NCBI GenBank assembly: GCA_033961575.1
Contig: CM066740.1
Coordinates: 61,945,213 to 62,009,212 of the forward strand
DNA from: Aselliscus stoliczkanus
Lineage: Eukaryota > Chordata > Mammalia > Chiroptera > Hipposideridae
DNA length: 64,000 nucleotides
Direction: 5' to 3'
The translations under genes were made by a program, and so were the position numbers. The notes under the pieces are model-generated. The model was not told the origin of the DNA, did no database searches, and saw only the letters and a list, made by a program, of their open reading frames with translations. Below are positions 45,366 to 58,190 of this stretch, one piece after another. The number at the start of each line of letters is the position of its first letter. Within the stretch, counting starts at the first letter, position 1.

Positions 45366-48315
45366 GGCTTTGTGTCTCCAGAGCCTGCCGTCTCTGTCCA
45401 GATGCTAAACTGGACGCTGCAGCTGTAAACAAGGTGAACCACGTGAGTTAGTGTGACTGTGGTTCCTGTGCACAAGACCCACGGATATCTTCCCGTGCTG
45501 TCGGTGGGGCTCAGTGAGGATGGCGCCTGCAGACACTTCACAAAGGCATTCAGCTGCCCCTCCTGGGAAGTGTGGTGGTTAGAGCGTCCCTTCATGCATG
45601 GCAGCTTGCCTATTGGGATTCAGAATTCCACCAAAGGATGTGAGCATTATAAGGCTGTTTTTCCTTTTATTGATGCTTGCAATTACCTGAAGAGAGTAGG
45701 AAAATTGGAACACTGCTGCATAACTATGAGGCATTTCCAGGGGTCCCCTTTAAAAAAGCAAGTAAAACCTGAACCTTTTGGCTTTGTAGTTTTTGAAGGG
45801 TCAGAATTATTTTGTTTTCAGAACATAAGTAAACACAATCTAGCACCTACCATATGGACCAAAGAATTTAGTCTGTGTATTCTTGTGTTCAAAACAAAAT
45901 AGAACAAATTATAAAAGCTCATCACTTCTTGAAAGCAGTAGACTGAATGCCCTAAATGAGATTTTCCAAATGTTAAGATGGAGAAATTTATGATCGGCAT
46001 TTTAAAAAGTAAATTTATTCATTTTTAAATGTTAATTTTATTATAGTTCTTTAGTAAATTGATAAAGGTAAATATTCTTTTTCTCAAGCTATGTACTTAC
46101 CTTGAATTCTAACAACTTCGTACTGAAATTTTAAATTGCCTTCCTTGAGGAAGAAGAGAGATCAGTTTGTTTAGATGTATTTTTATATTATTTCCTAAAT
46201 GGAGTGAATTATAAAGAATCTTAAGTAGGGAGATCAAAAGTAAATTTGCATAAGTTCCCAGTTATTTCAGAATCTGCTTGTCTTCTCTGTTTTTTGAAGC
46301 TATTCTGTTGTGGATTCTAAGGTTATATCATAGCCATGCATAGCCAAATATATGCACGAAAATACATTCCAAAGTCAATATATTTGACTGGTTATGCCAC
46401 CAGGAAGAAGATATTATATCTATTTATTCATTTTCTATCTCTATATATTTTGGATAGTTTAAATAACCGAAAATAAGCTGTAGCTAAGGTTATTACTGAT
46501 CAATTTTTTTTCTTCCAGCTGACATTCTTAACTGGAAGGTTCTGTTTCAAAGCAGTAAAGCTGGTCATTAGCACCGTTCAGTAGTAACACTGTTGATGTA
46601 CAGTTAATTTATAAAGAACTCACTGAGTTTTATTATGTGCTGAGCTCGGTGCTCATGTTAAACACGAGTGTGGCCAATCTTTTTCTTATGTACAGCATTG
46701 CTTTGGCGGGAGAGTGGAGAGGTGGACTTTCAAGCAAATAAGTTTGTTTGTGGTGGAATAGCAAATGTTCGGCCCGCTTTAAGATGTACCCAGGATTTGT
46801 TTTCATCAGATATGGTAAGACACGCAAACCCAGAAATGACCATGATAAAGGAAGAGGGTTTTATCCTCAAACCCCTAGAAACACGAGGCGGCACATTGGC
46901 TCAGGGCTCCACGCGGAAGCACCTGGTGGGTCAGGAGGCTGAGGCAGCAAGGGGAAGGCGTGGCTGCGCAAGGCCTTTGTTCTTAGATAAGCCATTTTTA
47001 TGTTTTCTCTTTCTCCAAGTGTTTGAATGTAAAATGAAAGTACAATAACCAGTAAATACATCACCCACAGTTAGAATTGTATCTTACCTTACCTTAAAGT
47101 TCATTACTTAAAGAAAAAAAACCACAAAACTTACATGTGGAAACATCATTAGCCTTTTTCTAGCCAATAGGATTTTGGGACCATTTGGTAATCTAGGCTA
47201 TTTGTCCCCAAAGAGTAGTTCAAATATAAATTCCAGCTATGACCCTGTGAAACACAAACAATAATTACTTTTTCAATTAACTCAGACTGAGAGGTGTTTA
47301 TTTCCTGTGAGAAGCGGGTAGCCTCCAGGGCCGTATAGCCGGAATAGTGGTGCTCATTCCACAGCGAAGCCTTTATAATGAACAGTTAAAACACCATCAG
47401 CTCTTTAGTGGCACTGATGCCTTCCTGGGTCTCTTTTCCTTCCAAACAATGTACCAGCTCTGAGGACAACATTCCTCCCAGTGCCTGTACGTTTGGATGT
47501 CTAATTCTCTACTCTGATTTCCAAATCTTATTCCCGAGCTCTTCACACTGGAAGAGGGAGAGGAAAGAATAGGGATGCCATGCCTCATGTATTCCGATAT
47601 GCATCTCTGGTCCTTTCACTCAATCGTGGGCTCACGGGTTTATTATCTGAGGGTGGATTCTCAGTATGTCATAGTGCTGGTGAATTTGACCGTAGGAGGT
47701 ATCCATGGAGCCTTGGATGTTGTCATTCCAGTGTGAACTTGTGGTTCAACAGTATCATAACAAAGGCACTATAACATAGGTCACTTCCGGGAGTGCAATT
47801 ATTCGATTATCCTTTATGACGTAAAGAGAATTTGATCCCTTGTACACGCCATGTGTTGTGTGTGTGTTTTTGAAAAATCTGTTGTTAGGGCCATTTTAAC
47901 ATTGGCAAATACTAATAAAATCAAGACTGTTACTTATACTAAATCAGCTTCAAAAAGAATTATTTTGGGAATGGGCTAGTAAGAATTTTCACTTCTATAA
48001 ACTGATTCTTTGCCATGTTAGTGGATCTTCAGTTAATACTGTTATTTTTATGTAATGGGGTACGAATTGTTTCAATGGATGCCAGGCTTAGTCACAAGTA
48101 CATGTTACCCTTTACTTCTCCAACACAGCTGCAAGTATCCATGTGCCTGGTACCAATATTTAAAAATAGACTATCCAGGCAAAACAGTGTGCATTTACTG
48201 CCAGGCATATTATTTTAGAGGCATCCTCTAAGTGCAATGGCTGTATTGACTCAGCTCAGACAACTCTCATGAGGCCTCATCGGTGCTCCTGCCAGCTCCT
48301 CTTATAAATCCCGAT

Positions 48316-48400
48316 GTGCAGTTAGGTCAGTCAGTTAGAATGCGGGGCTGCTCTGAGTAGGGCTGTGGGTGTGATTCCCATTGGGGCGCGTACTGGAACA
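48316..48400 (+). repeat. tRNA-derived SINE head, unknown family
   Basis: The sequence gttaggtcagtcagttagaa, tgcggggctgctctgagtag, then GGTGTGATTCCCATTGGGG has A-box-like and B-box-like strings with tRNA spacing. It differs from the Rhin-1-like SINEs and may be an older SINE extending towards 48600. Confidence 0.45.
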
Positions 48401-51400
48401 GCACAGAGGCAGCTCAACGAGAGCCCTCTCCCACTGGCTAGCCCCATGGGGAGACAGTCACTCGAAGGAATGGGTGAGCGAGCATGTGTGGGTGCCCCAT
48501 TCGTAGTCCTAGCTCCTAAGGATGTATGTGCTCTCGGCAGTTTCACAGCATCATTGGATCTTGTATACAAAGCAAAGGCACTTGGGTGAAAAGAAAATGA
48601 TTGCCTGTAACATGAATGGTGGCATTGTCTGCTCTGGCTGAGGGACTGGGACCAAATGCTTTAGTTACATGACACTTGCAGGTAACTAATCAGTTGTAAG
48701 AGCTGACGTGGTTTTGGCAAAGGGTGACAATGACAACCTTAGCCCCATCCTAGCTAACTTCATTTTCTCTATCCTTGTGAATATTAATGGGAGACTAGGA
48801 TATTAAAGGACTGAAACAGATGCCTTCAGGAGCGTTCCAGGATAGAGGGGGTGGGAAGGTCAGGGGCCTGGTCCCCTTCCTGCGGCAAATTCCAGTGAGC
48901 AGTGTAATGCGCCACCTACACAGAACACTGGTGTCATCTGCTCTGAGACCACGGAGGCTCTCAGTGAGAAAGTGGGTGGCGTAGCTCGAAGAAGAGAAAA
49001 CAGACTCTTACAAGAATAGACTTTAAAAATATAGTTCAGTGTTACTCTTTAGAAATTGATCACAGCCAGTCATAAATCATGTTGGAGACTCAGGAAATGA
49101 TTACCATTTGTCTTGGCCTAAACTCCTTTGGAGGCGATGCCACATTTCACTGTTTTATAGTTTGTAGCACATGTTTACAGTATTCTATAATTTATTCTCT
49201 GTTACAGACTAGTTAAGACACACTACCCCCTTCCCATTTTGCCCACAGATGCCCAGCCCAATAAAGAAGACAGGGGCAGCTGGTTGCTGGAGATAAATGG
49301 CCCATGTGCAGATCTTGCTGGATGAATTCTCATTGAATAAATGATGTCATGTAAAAAGAAAAGTCTAGCAGAAGCACAAATAGTTGAGTATTTTTACCAA
49401 TGTGAACCAACACAACCAGGCCTGCAATGAATGATGGAGTTTGTATTATTAATACCCACCAACCTATGCACCACAGTTGATGGTTTATGAAGCATTTTTT
49501 GGCTAGTCAGCTGTTATTGCATCAAATGCAATGAAGGATGACAAAATTGCATGATCTGAAATGGATTCTTACCCTGTTCCTGCAAATGGCACTTGTCCTG
49601 CCGAGATCTGCCTGTCCCTTGAACAAGTTCTACTCTTCCCCTCACCTTTTGCCTGCTGGTTCCCCATGCCTCTGACTTAAGAGTAGCCAGGAGTGTCCAA
49701 CCCATGGTTTGCACACCTGCAGCCTATCCAAGGGGCTCATGTCTTCTCTACTGCAGACATTTGATGCGATCGCCCACCATGGACTCTGCTTTCTCCCAGG
49801 GTTGTCCTGTGATTTGTGCAGCATCCTTCTCTGGCAGCTGCCAGTTTTCTGGTTTGCTGTGGGGAGTGGCAGGACCTATACATTCTTTCAGGGACTGGGA
49901 AACACTTAATGGTGCTAAACTTACGGGCAAGGTTTGAATAAAGAGTGCTTTCAAACTGTTGACATTCCTTTTCCCCTTGATGGTTGTTGATAGCCAGTGA
50001 GTCATTTCAGCTGTTAGAAGGTGAGACTTGAGATCTTTTTGTGTATGTTTCCCAGATGCGCCGCAGTTCTTAGGATGGGTGAGTTATTCCTCAGTGACCA
50101 AGGTGATTCCCTAGGGAGTTGGGAGAGGGTGTAGCACCAAGAACAAAATTCCAAATCCCTCATTCTCTCTTGGTGTCCTGGGGACTTTTGTTTTTAACCA
50201 AGCCAACTTATGCTTCCTTCAGTTATAAAAAGGAGTGCATTTAAAATTTTTAATCACCACCTCTGCCCAAAGGAATGATCTATTATCCACAGGAGATGAG
50301 ACTCTGCCTTTATTTCTTTGTTTTTCACTTTTTAAATTTGTGTGTGGGGATGCTTCTGTTAGCACTGTTCCTACACCCACTACTGTTTCCATATTTCTTT
50401 TCTCGAGTCATAAATAAGTAGGTATTTCCGGAATTATCATATTGGCAAACTATATGATTCCTGAAATACTGAAACACTGCAAGGAAGTTACCTTGCATTC
50501 TCTTGAGGTTTGTTTGTTTGGATAGCTGCTTTTATGTTCATTTTAGGCAAGATGTTTAATGATTTTTTTTGTTGCTGTTATGACTCAAAAGTCCTAGACA
50601 ATTAAAAGCCAAATGAGAAAATGCTTCTGTGCAGCGATGATGATGTGAATAAAATGCAAGTCGGGGAAAAACCTTTTTGGGGATTTTTAGAACAGGATTG
50701 TTGCCAAGCACCCATGAAGCAGGGGACCTGCAGAACCCCTGTCGGTGTGGTGTGCTGGGGGCAGCAATGAAGAGTCAACCCCCACAGTGCCAGGGCTTCT
50801 CCAGATATTATCAGACCGCTCAACAGAAGTCTTATTTTTCAAATTGTTATTTTAAAGTTAATGATCAAATAAAATTCTATTCTCTTTTTAATCATTGGAA
50901 ACATATTTTCTTAGAGATGCCCTACGTTGTCTCTTAACCAGGAGCTATTCATTTGCTGGTTCAATGTAATGTCACAAACTGATACATTTTTTTGATGGAG
51001 TTATTTAGTTGGTTGGAAAGTTCTATTAATTTACTCAGTATCTAGAAGCCTTATGAAACTTAACATAAAGAATCTGATTTAGAACTTCAGCGAATGAGTG
51101 GCTTGTGTACATTTGTTATTTGAGGGCTACAAATGGAATATTAACTCTTCTATGTCTAAATTTACCCTGAAAGCTGAAAATCACATCTGTTAATAAGGGC
51201 AAAGCTTGTAAAGTTACTGGCATAAACTGCATCTCCCTTCTCTGAGTGTGGTGCTTTAGGACACATCCTTTGATTTACATTAGAACTGATTTCATGATTG
51301 TAGTATTGAGATAGGATTCTGTTGTACTTTGGCCTAAGTCTTTGCTTGTTGCTCTCTAATCCTTTTTTTAAAAGAATGTCTCGAAAGAATCTATCATTTA

Positions 51401-51794
51401 TATTTTCTCTGCCCATGGAGTGCCGTATTCAGGTATGTTTCTGATGATGCGTTCCTGTCCATCGCGGGCATGTTGGTCCTGCTTTACTTAATGTGTAGCA
51501 TGTCAGCGTTCTGCCTTCCACATCCAGAAGGGGCTCTGGAATAACAGACCTGAGAAGCACAAGGCTTCTCCCTTATAGCGTGTGATGCAGTAGAGGAGAC
51601 AATAGTTGTAAACGCGGGGACGTATGTGAAAACGGTCACCCAGGACACCGTATGCTCGATAAACTCCTGGGAGCTCTGAATAATGTGGAGATGTTGTCAC
51701 TGGCGTCTGACTCCCAGCTTCCCATTTCTCTAATGAGATAACCTAAAGGATATAAAAGGCAAAAACTTACATGCTAGAAAAGTCTCATCATTGT

Positions 51795-51995
51795 TAAAAT
51801 GACAGCTGTCACTTAGTATATGTTCATGGTTGTCCAGGCATCCAGCTAAGTACCTGACATACACTATTTCATTAATCCTTCAAAACAACAACAAAACACT
51901 GGATTAGGTACTCGGTTATCCTCACGGAACTGGTGAATACCCAGGGGAGTAAGGTAATCAGCCCGAGTGCTTTGGCAGAGTCTGTATTCAAATCC
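51795..51995 (+). mobile_element. MIR relic
   Basis: Follows the MIR order with catccagctaagtacctgac, catacactatttcattaatc and, near the end, gtctgtattcaaatcc. Strongly diverged. Confidence 0.5.
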
Positions 51996-52929
51996 ATTTT
52001 GTCTGATCGCTAAGCCCACTCGCTCAACTGTTTTACTACCTAGGTCCTGAAAAACAAAGTTGTATCTGCTAGATGTAATGTCCATAGAACCAGACTGAGA
52101 GATAAATGAGAACTGAATCTCTTCTTGGGACTCTGTGATGCTCTCCGAGGACATAGAACTGTAACTTGAAAAGAGACAGCCAACTCCTACCTCCTTGGAT
52201 TTGGAGAGGCCAGGGCAGGCTGTGGGAGAGATAGGGGGTTGTGCTTTGAAACCCCTCTGGTATCAGATTGTGAAGAATCACCAGAAAGCTGTCTGGGTCA
52301 GGGCCACTCCCTGATATTCTGCCAGGACATCCTCTCACCTGGTGGGCAGATACAGCCCCAAAAGACTCCTTGTCCTTAACACACAAGGAGTGAAGGTGGA
52401 GTAGGGGGCTTGGGGAGGGGCCCATTTCCTGCGAAGGGGCTGTGGGTCTACTTCCTCTCACTCCTCTCAGCTGAAAGGAGTACATTTGCGTCTGCCTGCC
52501 CACTGACTCCCTGTATTAGAGAAGCATTTTAATGACAACCAGCTGGAGAGGAACAATATTCAGGCAGATTCTACCTTCCCTGTAGATGGATAAACACCAG
52601 ATCTGGCTTGACTCCTGGTTCAAAGATGGAGTAAACAGAAAAAAAAAAAAAAAGACCTGTGAAAGACTTTATGGCATAGAACAAGGAAGATAATATAACA
52701 CTTAGAATGCAAAGGAACAACCTACATCTGACAAATTTATGAGAAACAAGTAAATTTTAGAAAGTAATTTTTAGATAGCATCTGGTTTGTGTCTTAAAAT
52801 TCAAGGAAACATAGGCTTTGAAGTGAGACAATGGTGGGTAAGCCAGATTGATGAGGAGAGGGCTGTCTGCAAAGCTAGGGCAGAAAGATCAGAGAATGGG
52901 GGGTAAATCTTGGAGGCAGAGCATGGAGT

Positions 52930-54320
52930 GTGTCCTAGGTGCACTTCTAGCCCTGGCACTCTCAGTGCTTCAGTTTTGTTATCTATAACATGAGGTTAAT
53001 GATACCTACCTAATATGGTTGCTATGAGAATTTAAAATACACTAGAAGAATGGAAGTATATATTAGATTAGTGAAAAATCAACACTATAAAAAAATTGAA
53101 TCAATGACAAATTTAATATCTCCCAGAACCCAGTGGAAGGGATTAAAGTGGTAGAAAAGATGATACATGTATATAGACAATAGAGGACAGAGATCCACCA
53201 GGAGAGAAATTGATGTTTTTGAAGAAGACTAGAACAAATGGAATGGATGCTGCAACCAAAATGTAGTAGGATCTTTAGATTAAAAAGGCTATATGTCAGG
53301 ACAATACCAGCCAACACTAGGAGTAACTTAAATGGTATTGATTAATTTTAAGGTTAGAAAATGAATTGATTGAATCAGGCGGAAAAGCAGACAGCTTACC
53401 TGAAAGGGAGAAAACGCAGTCTGGCTTCAGACTTAACTCCTGCGCATCATTGAATGCCAAAGATAATGAAGCAAGATTTAGTGTCGAAGGATGCCACCTA
53501 AGAACATTTTCACCCAGACGAGGTAGTGATCGTGTAAGAAGGAAATAAAAATCATCCTCAGATTGGCAAAGATGTAAAATATCCCCAACCAAAAGCTACT
53601 TGAAAAAAATAAATGACCTAACGATTTTCCTAGTTAGAAATAAGCATGAAGATAAATAATGGTATAAAATTGCAAAGAGGAGCAAGAAATTGGTTATTTG
53701 TTCTTAACCTTGGCTGGGGCATTTTAGTATTTCGGAGGGTCTTAATAGACTTAACGATGGAGTGTTGAGCCAAAGCTGGGTTTGCAGTTACACAGACGAT
53801 TCTCATAAAGCAGCCAGGATTGTGAATTGCTTTAGCAATTTTAATCAAGATGAAATGTGTACTGTACACAGATAATTAGGAAAGTGGGGATATTGCCAAA
53901 GATAACATAAAAGGATTCCTTTATTCTTACATGTATGCTAATTGATTTGAAAATGTAGAACTTTTATAAGATATAAAAGCAAATATTAATAAATGAAAAG
54001 ATAATTTTTCAAGGGCAAGACTTAATTTTATGAAAATGTCTTCTTATTTCAAATGTGTTGAATTTATACATAATTCCAATGAAAATATAATTGCCTTTTT
54101 TAGAAGTTGATAAAATAAATGTAATTGTCATCTAGAAGAATGAGCTCATAGCAGAGAAATTTGTAGAAACTGATATTTCAAAGGAAGCTTGTCTTACTGG
54201 TTGGAAGCATTTAATAATACAAATTGAAACATTTGTACTGGTGAATTATGAATAGAAAGATAAAAGGAAACAGAATAGGAAATTCAAAAAAAGACCCAGT
54301 ATTATAGAGATAACAAACAA
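52930..54320. repeat. Diverged L1/MIR-like relics
   Basis: Positions 52930-53045 look MIR- or L2-like (ttgttatctataacatgagg). The part from 53380 to 53600 resembles an old L1 3' UTR (gaagcaagatttagtg, agaacattttcacccag), and about 54060-54120 resembles L1 reverse-transcriptase DNA (attccaatgaaaatataatt). The fragment order does not match an intact L1, so several copies or a rearrangement are involved. Confidence 0.35.
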
Positions 54321-54324
54321 TAAT

Positions 54325-54740
54325 GATAAAGGGGACAATTTATCACAGAAACATAATTATAAATATGTGACTAGTAACAGAACCTCAAAATGTATGAAAC
54401 AAAATATAACAGAATTGAAGGGAGAAATAGACAGTTTCATAATCATAGTAGATTTGCATGCCTCAGTAGTTGACAAACAACTAGTAGTTGATAGAAATAA
54501 AACAGTAAAAACAGAAAATATGAATAATACTATCGACCATCTTAATTAATTGACATTTGCAGAATGTAGTCAGTGAGCTCAAAAGAATTAAATGAGAAAT
54601 CAGTAACAATAAGCTATTTAGGAAAACTCCAAATATCTGGAAATTTTTGAAAAAAAATTATAATTCATGTGTCAAACAAAATCACAAGGAACTTAGAACA
54701 TAATTTGAACTGAATGGCAGCAAATAGAGTCACTACTTCT
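54325..54740 (+). mobile_element. Old L1 ORF2 (endonuclease region) fragment
   Basis: Matches the sense L1 pattern: cagaattgaagggagaaata, gacagtttcataatcatagt, ataaaacag... and later tctggaaatttttgaaaa with caaaatcacaaggaacttag. The encoded frame is broken by stops. Ancient L1M-class remnant. Confidence 0.6.
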
Positions 54741-57722
54741 ACCTTTGAAAGAACTGAATGTATGTATGTAAAGTTACCTGGTAGTCCATATTTGCAAAGC
54801 AAATCAATTTGCAATTTTTTTGTTTATGATCCTCTACACATATAATTATACATTTTCAGCAGAAAGAAATTTGCCCACATTCAATAATGTCACAGTGAGA
54901 CTATCAGTTAAAGCTAGTAACTTTAAAATGAAACCAAACAACAAAACTATACACCCACAACTGTTTCACCCTAGTAAAAACATAGTATTAAGTATTTTCT
55001 ATCAAGTCTATATGAACTTAAAATAATATATGTATTTACCTCTTATATAAAAACACATGTTAACCCATTTATCAATTCTGATTTAAGAAGAAACTGTGTG
55101 ATTAAGAAATGGCTTGCATGTGTTACAAATATTGTACATCATGAAATACGCTGGTGTTTCATGACATCAGGTAGTTACAATTGGTTGTTAAAATGTAAGT
55201 TGTACCAGGGGATCCATAATGAAAAATATTGGATACTGAAGTTAGGACAAAAATACAAAATTTTCAGGAGAGATTTTGAAATCTAGCTTTGACTTTGAAA
55301 CTCCTTGCCCACATTGAGGGCATAAAAGAATTTCACTGTTGGAGATTAAAGAGAAAGGTGTGTATCAAAGAGCGTTTCTTTGGAAAGAACTGTGCTGTGA
55401 GTCTTGTCCCATCCTGTTGTTTCTCCCTTCATCCCAAGTCAATAGAAAAGGGCTTCAAGGAGACAATTGAACAGCTTCGCAGGTCCTGTGGTCTTGGTGG
55501 AGAGGCACAGGGGAGATTGGAATGAAAAGCAGGCATCTGTGGAAATGGCAGAATAGTGGTGCAGCAGTTATCTTGCACTCCACGATTTTATGTGGTGAAG
55601 ATGAGTTTGTTTCCAATAGACTGTGTTGGGCCCTGGGCATCTGAGAGTGGGACTAAGATTGACTCAGGTCCTATTTAGTGGAGAAGTCTGGAGAACGTGG
55701 GACCTCAGCCACCCAAAACTGGATTCCAGGTGATCCATCAGGAGGGGATGCAAGGCCAGCTTCATGAGTGTGCACCCTGTGCATTTGTAAAGGGCCATGC
55801 ACCTAGAAGTGGCGCATGCCTGGTTAAAGGGTGTGCTGTCACCAGCTTCAAAATCTTAATACATTTTTTAACAAAGAGCCTTACGTTTTCATTTTTTACT
55901 AGACTGCACAGGTTATGTAGTCTGTCCTAAATGTATGACCTACATTGAGGAAACTATAGATGAAGGGGTCTCAGCCGTGGGAGAGGGGCAGCTCTCTAAA
56001 GGCACTCAACACTTGATAGGCTTTGCATATTCGCCACACTCGGTGAGGTGAGGCTTGTCTAGGCACTGAGCCAGCCAGGTAGCATGTTCCTGCTCCCCTT
56101 GTCTCCATCGTCTACCTCCAGCCATTCCAACCCAGAGAGGACTGAAACAGCTTAGAAAGGTGGGGCTGGGAGACTTAGATAAAAAGAGAGGTTTTCCCAA
56201 AGCCTCAGTCAGGGCCTGTGCTTGTTAACCTGAAGCAGATCCCAGCTGGGGAAAGGAAGCTATCACCCTATGGAAGCCAGGCATTCTAATAGCCATATGA
56301 AGGCTCTTTACTGTCTTAAAGTCATATAAATAAACTAGTATTAGATAAAAAGAATTAGAAAAACCATGGGGCTTTCCCAAATTTTCATCCAGGGGTGGGA
56401 GATGAACTACTACACTGAATAAAAAGTAGGAGAAAGGTGACTGACAAAATGAAACTGCTTTTGAAATGACATCCAAAGTAATACTTATTCAGTGTATTGA
56501 TTACATAATTGAATTTGAAGACTCTAGAAATGGCAAAAGATTTTTTGACTCAAACCAGGTTGTTGACTTTTAAGTTTCAAATGATGCCCTGAAAGCTAGC
56601 TTAAATTTAATGGTGAAATTGGAGTTTTTGTAAATTGCATTTCTTAATCTAATTTGGTATTAGGCAAAGAAATGTTGGATTTTCCCATTTGTTATTTGCA
56701 CTGTGTTTACCTAGTTGTTGGCTTGCAGACAGTGGTCTAAAGATGGAAAAGTTTAGTTCAATGTAGTTACTTTGAAAGCGAGGAAGAAATGTGTGTGATA
56801 TATCTTTAGGAACCACGCTTAAAATTTTGGACAATTAAGCTTGATTTATTATAAAGTAATTTTGTTTTTCCACTGGCAGAGACATAGAATGATTTTTTTC
56901 TAGTGGCTCTTTCAAATGACCTCAATTAGGAAAATGTTGCTAATTTTCAATATATTTCTACTGCTATTTTCCATTTTATGCAAAGACTGTTTCAAGCTAA
57001 TTATAGAACATAGCTTTTAGCCCATGTGGATGTGCAATTAACTTTGATGCTGATGGACTGACATTTAGAGAAAAATGACAATCTTCCCTGGGATTCTGTG
57101 AACTATATTTTAATGCCCTTCAATGAGATATTTGTGCCTTCTTAAATTTTCTGGAGGTTTTTTTTTGTAGTTGGTCAAACTTCACAAAATGTGAATGTTG
57201 TAAATTATTGACTAAAAAATGTCATGAAGTATTTTCTCCTTTATAAATTCTTTCTGGCTATACAAAACTTATAGGAGATTTCTATGTTGTGACTTACCTT
57301 GCTAAATATTATGTGAAATATAAGTTCTATCAACAGATATAATTTTATTTTTGAACTTTTGTTCAAACTTAATTGTTAATCTGACCTGTCTGATTTTACT
57401 TTAAATTAGAAAACACTGCACCTAAAATTCAGGTACTTGAAGGAGTGAGCATCATGAGAAAAAATATTTGCGTCATTTGTAATTTAAAAGGCAATGTTCT
57501 TAAAAGAAGGAAATTTGAAAGGAGACCAAGTGGCAAGCCAAGCTACTCAGGGATGGGGTCAAATTGCCCTGACCTCTGGCTCACCACCTGACATCATTCC
57601 TAAGCCATGACTCACAACCGTTGTGGATACCATTTGGAAAAGTAATCACAAAACCTTCTCATAAATTTCTTTCTGTATATTTTCATTTCTTTCTTCAGTA
57701 CTTTCCTCTGATTTTTTTGTAG

Positions 57723-57947
57723 GCTCGCAGGAAGGAGGTATTTATCCAGGAACGATATGGAAGATTTAATTTAAACGACCCATTCTTGGCACTGCAGAGA
57801 GATTACGAAGCAGGTGCTGGTGATAAAGAGAAGAAGCCTGTTTGCACGAACCCCCTTTCCATCCTTGAAGCAGTCATGGGGCACTGCAGGAAAATGCAAG
57901 AAAGGATGTCTGCACAGCTGGCTGCTGCTGAGAGCAGACAAAAGAAG
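57723..57947 (+). CDS. CTTNBP2: CTTNBP2 coding exon 3 (residues 65-139)
   Basis: The exon encodes 75 residues, starting [20 protein letters not shown] and ending AAAESRQKK, the core of the CortBP2 domain that leads into the long coiled coil. The segment [20 protein letters not shown] is nearly identical to human CTTNBP2 as I recall it (Gly for Ala in VMAHC). Acceptor TTTTTTGTAG and phase 0 on both sides fit the human gene. The donor, AAG followed by GTATTG, is weak at +4 and +5. Read-through would add about 30 residues to a stop at 58035-58037. The next exon, which continues the coiled coil, is beyond the window. Confidence 0.96.
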
Positions 57948-58021
57948 GTATTGAGACTTCCCAACAGTTACTTTCCCCATAACACAGTGGAGAATGCAGA
58001 GACCATCTCTGAGGTTATCCT

Positions 58022-58190
58022 TTTTTTTTTTTTTTAATTTAATTTTATTGGGGTGACAGTGGTTAGTAAAGTTACATAGGTTTCAGATGTACATTTCTGT
58101 AATACATCGTCTATATATCACATTGTTTGTTCACCACCCAGAGTCAGTTCTCCTTCCATCACCATATAGTTGATACCATTTACCCTTTGT
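58022..58190 (-). mobile_element. Short L1 3' end next to exon 3
   Basis: A T run, then TTTTATTGGGGTGACAGTGG, taggtttcagatgtacattt, and catcaccatatagttgatac are the antisense 3' UTR of a mammalian L1. It starts about 75 bp after the exon 3 donor. The duplication ttatccttttt / ttaccctttgttt is suggestive. Confidence 0.75.

Larger units (their letters stand above)
15253..57722 (+). other. CTTNBP2: CTTNBP2 intron 2
   Basis: The intron runs from donor GTAAGC to acceptor TTTTTTGTAG and is about 42.5 kb. Its first 28 kb contain most of the young SINE, DNA-transposon and L1 insertions listed separately. Stretches where I see nothing classifiable, mostly AT-rich and apparently unique, are 16590-18000, 18450-20800, 21470-23030, 25890-29160, 29290-31760, 32360-34040, 38860-41010, 45370-48310, 48400-51790 and 54750-57720. 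The segments 28920-29160 and 29290-29800 have the feel of an old LTR-type repeat, but I cannot name it. No further CTTNBP2 exon is expected here because exons 2 and 3 join in frame as in other mammals. Confidence 0.9.

Noticed and set aside
45453..45902. Open frame of 149 codons
   Set aside because: No homology recognised and no splice or promoter context. Probably chance.
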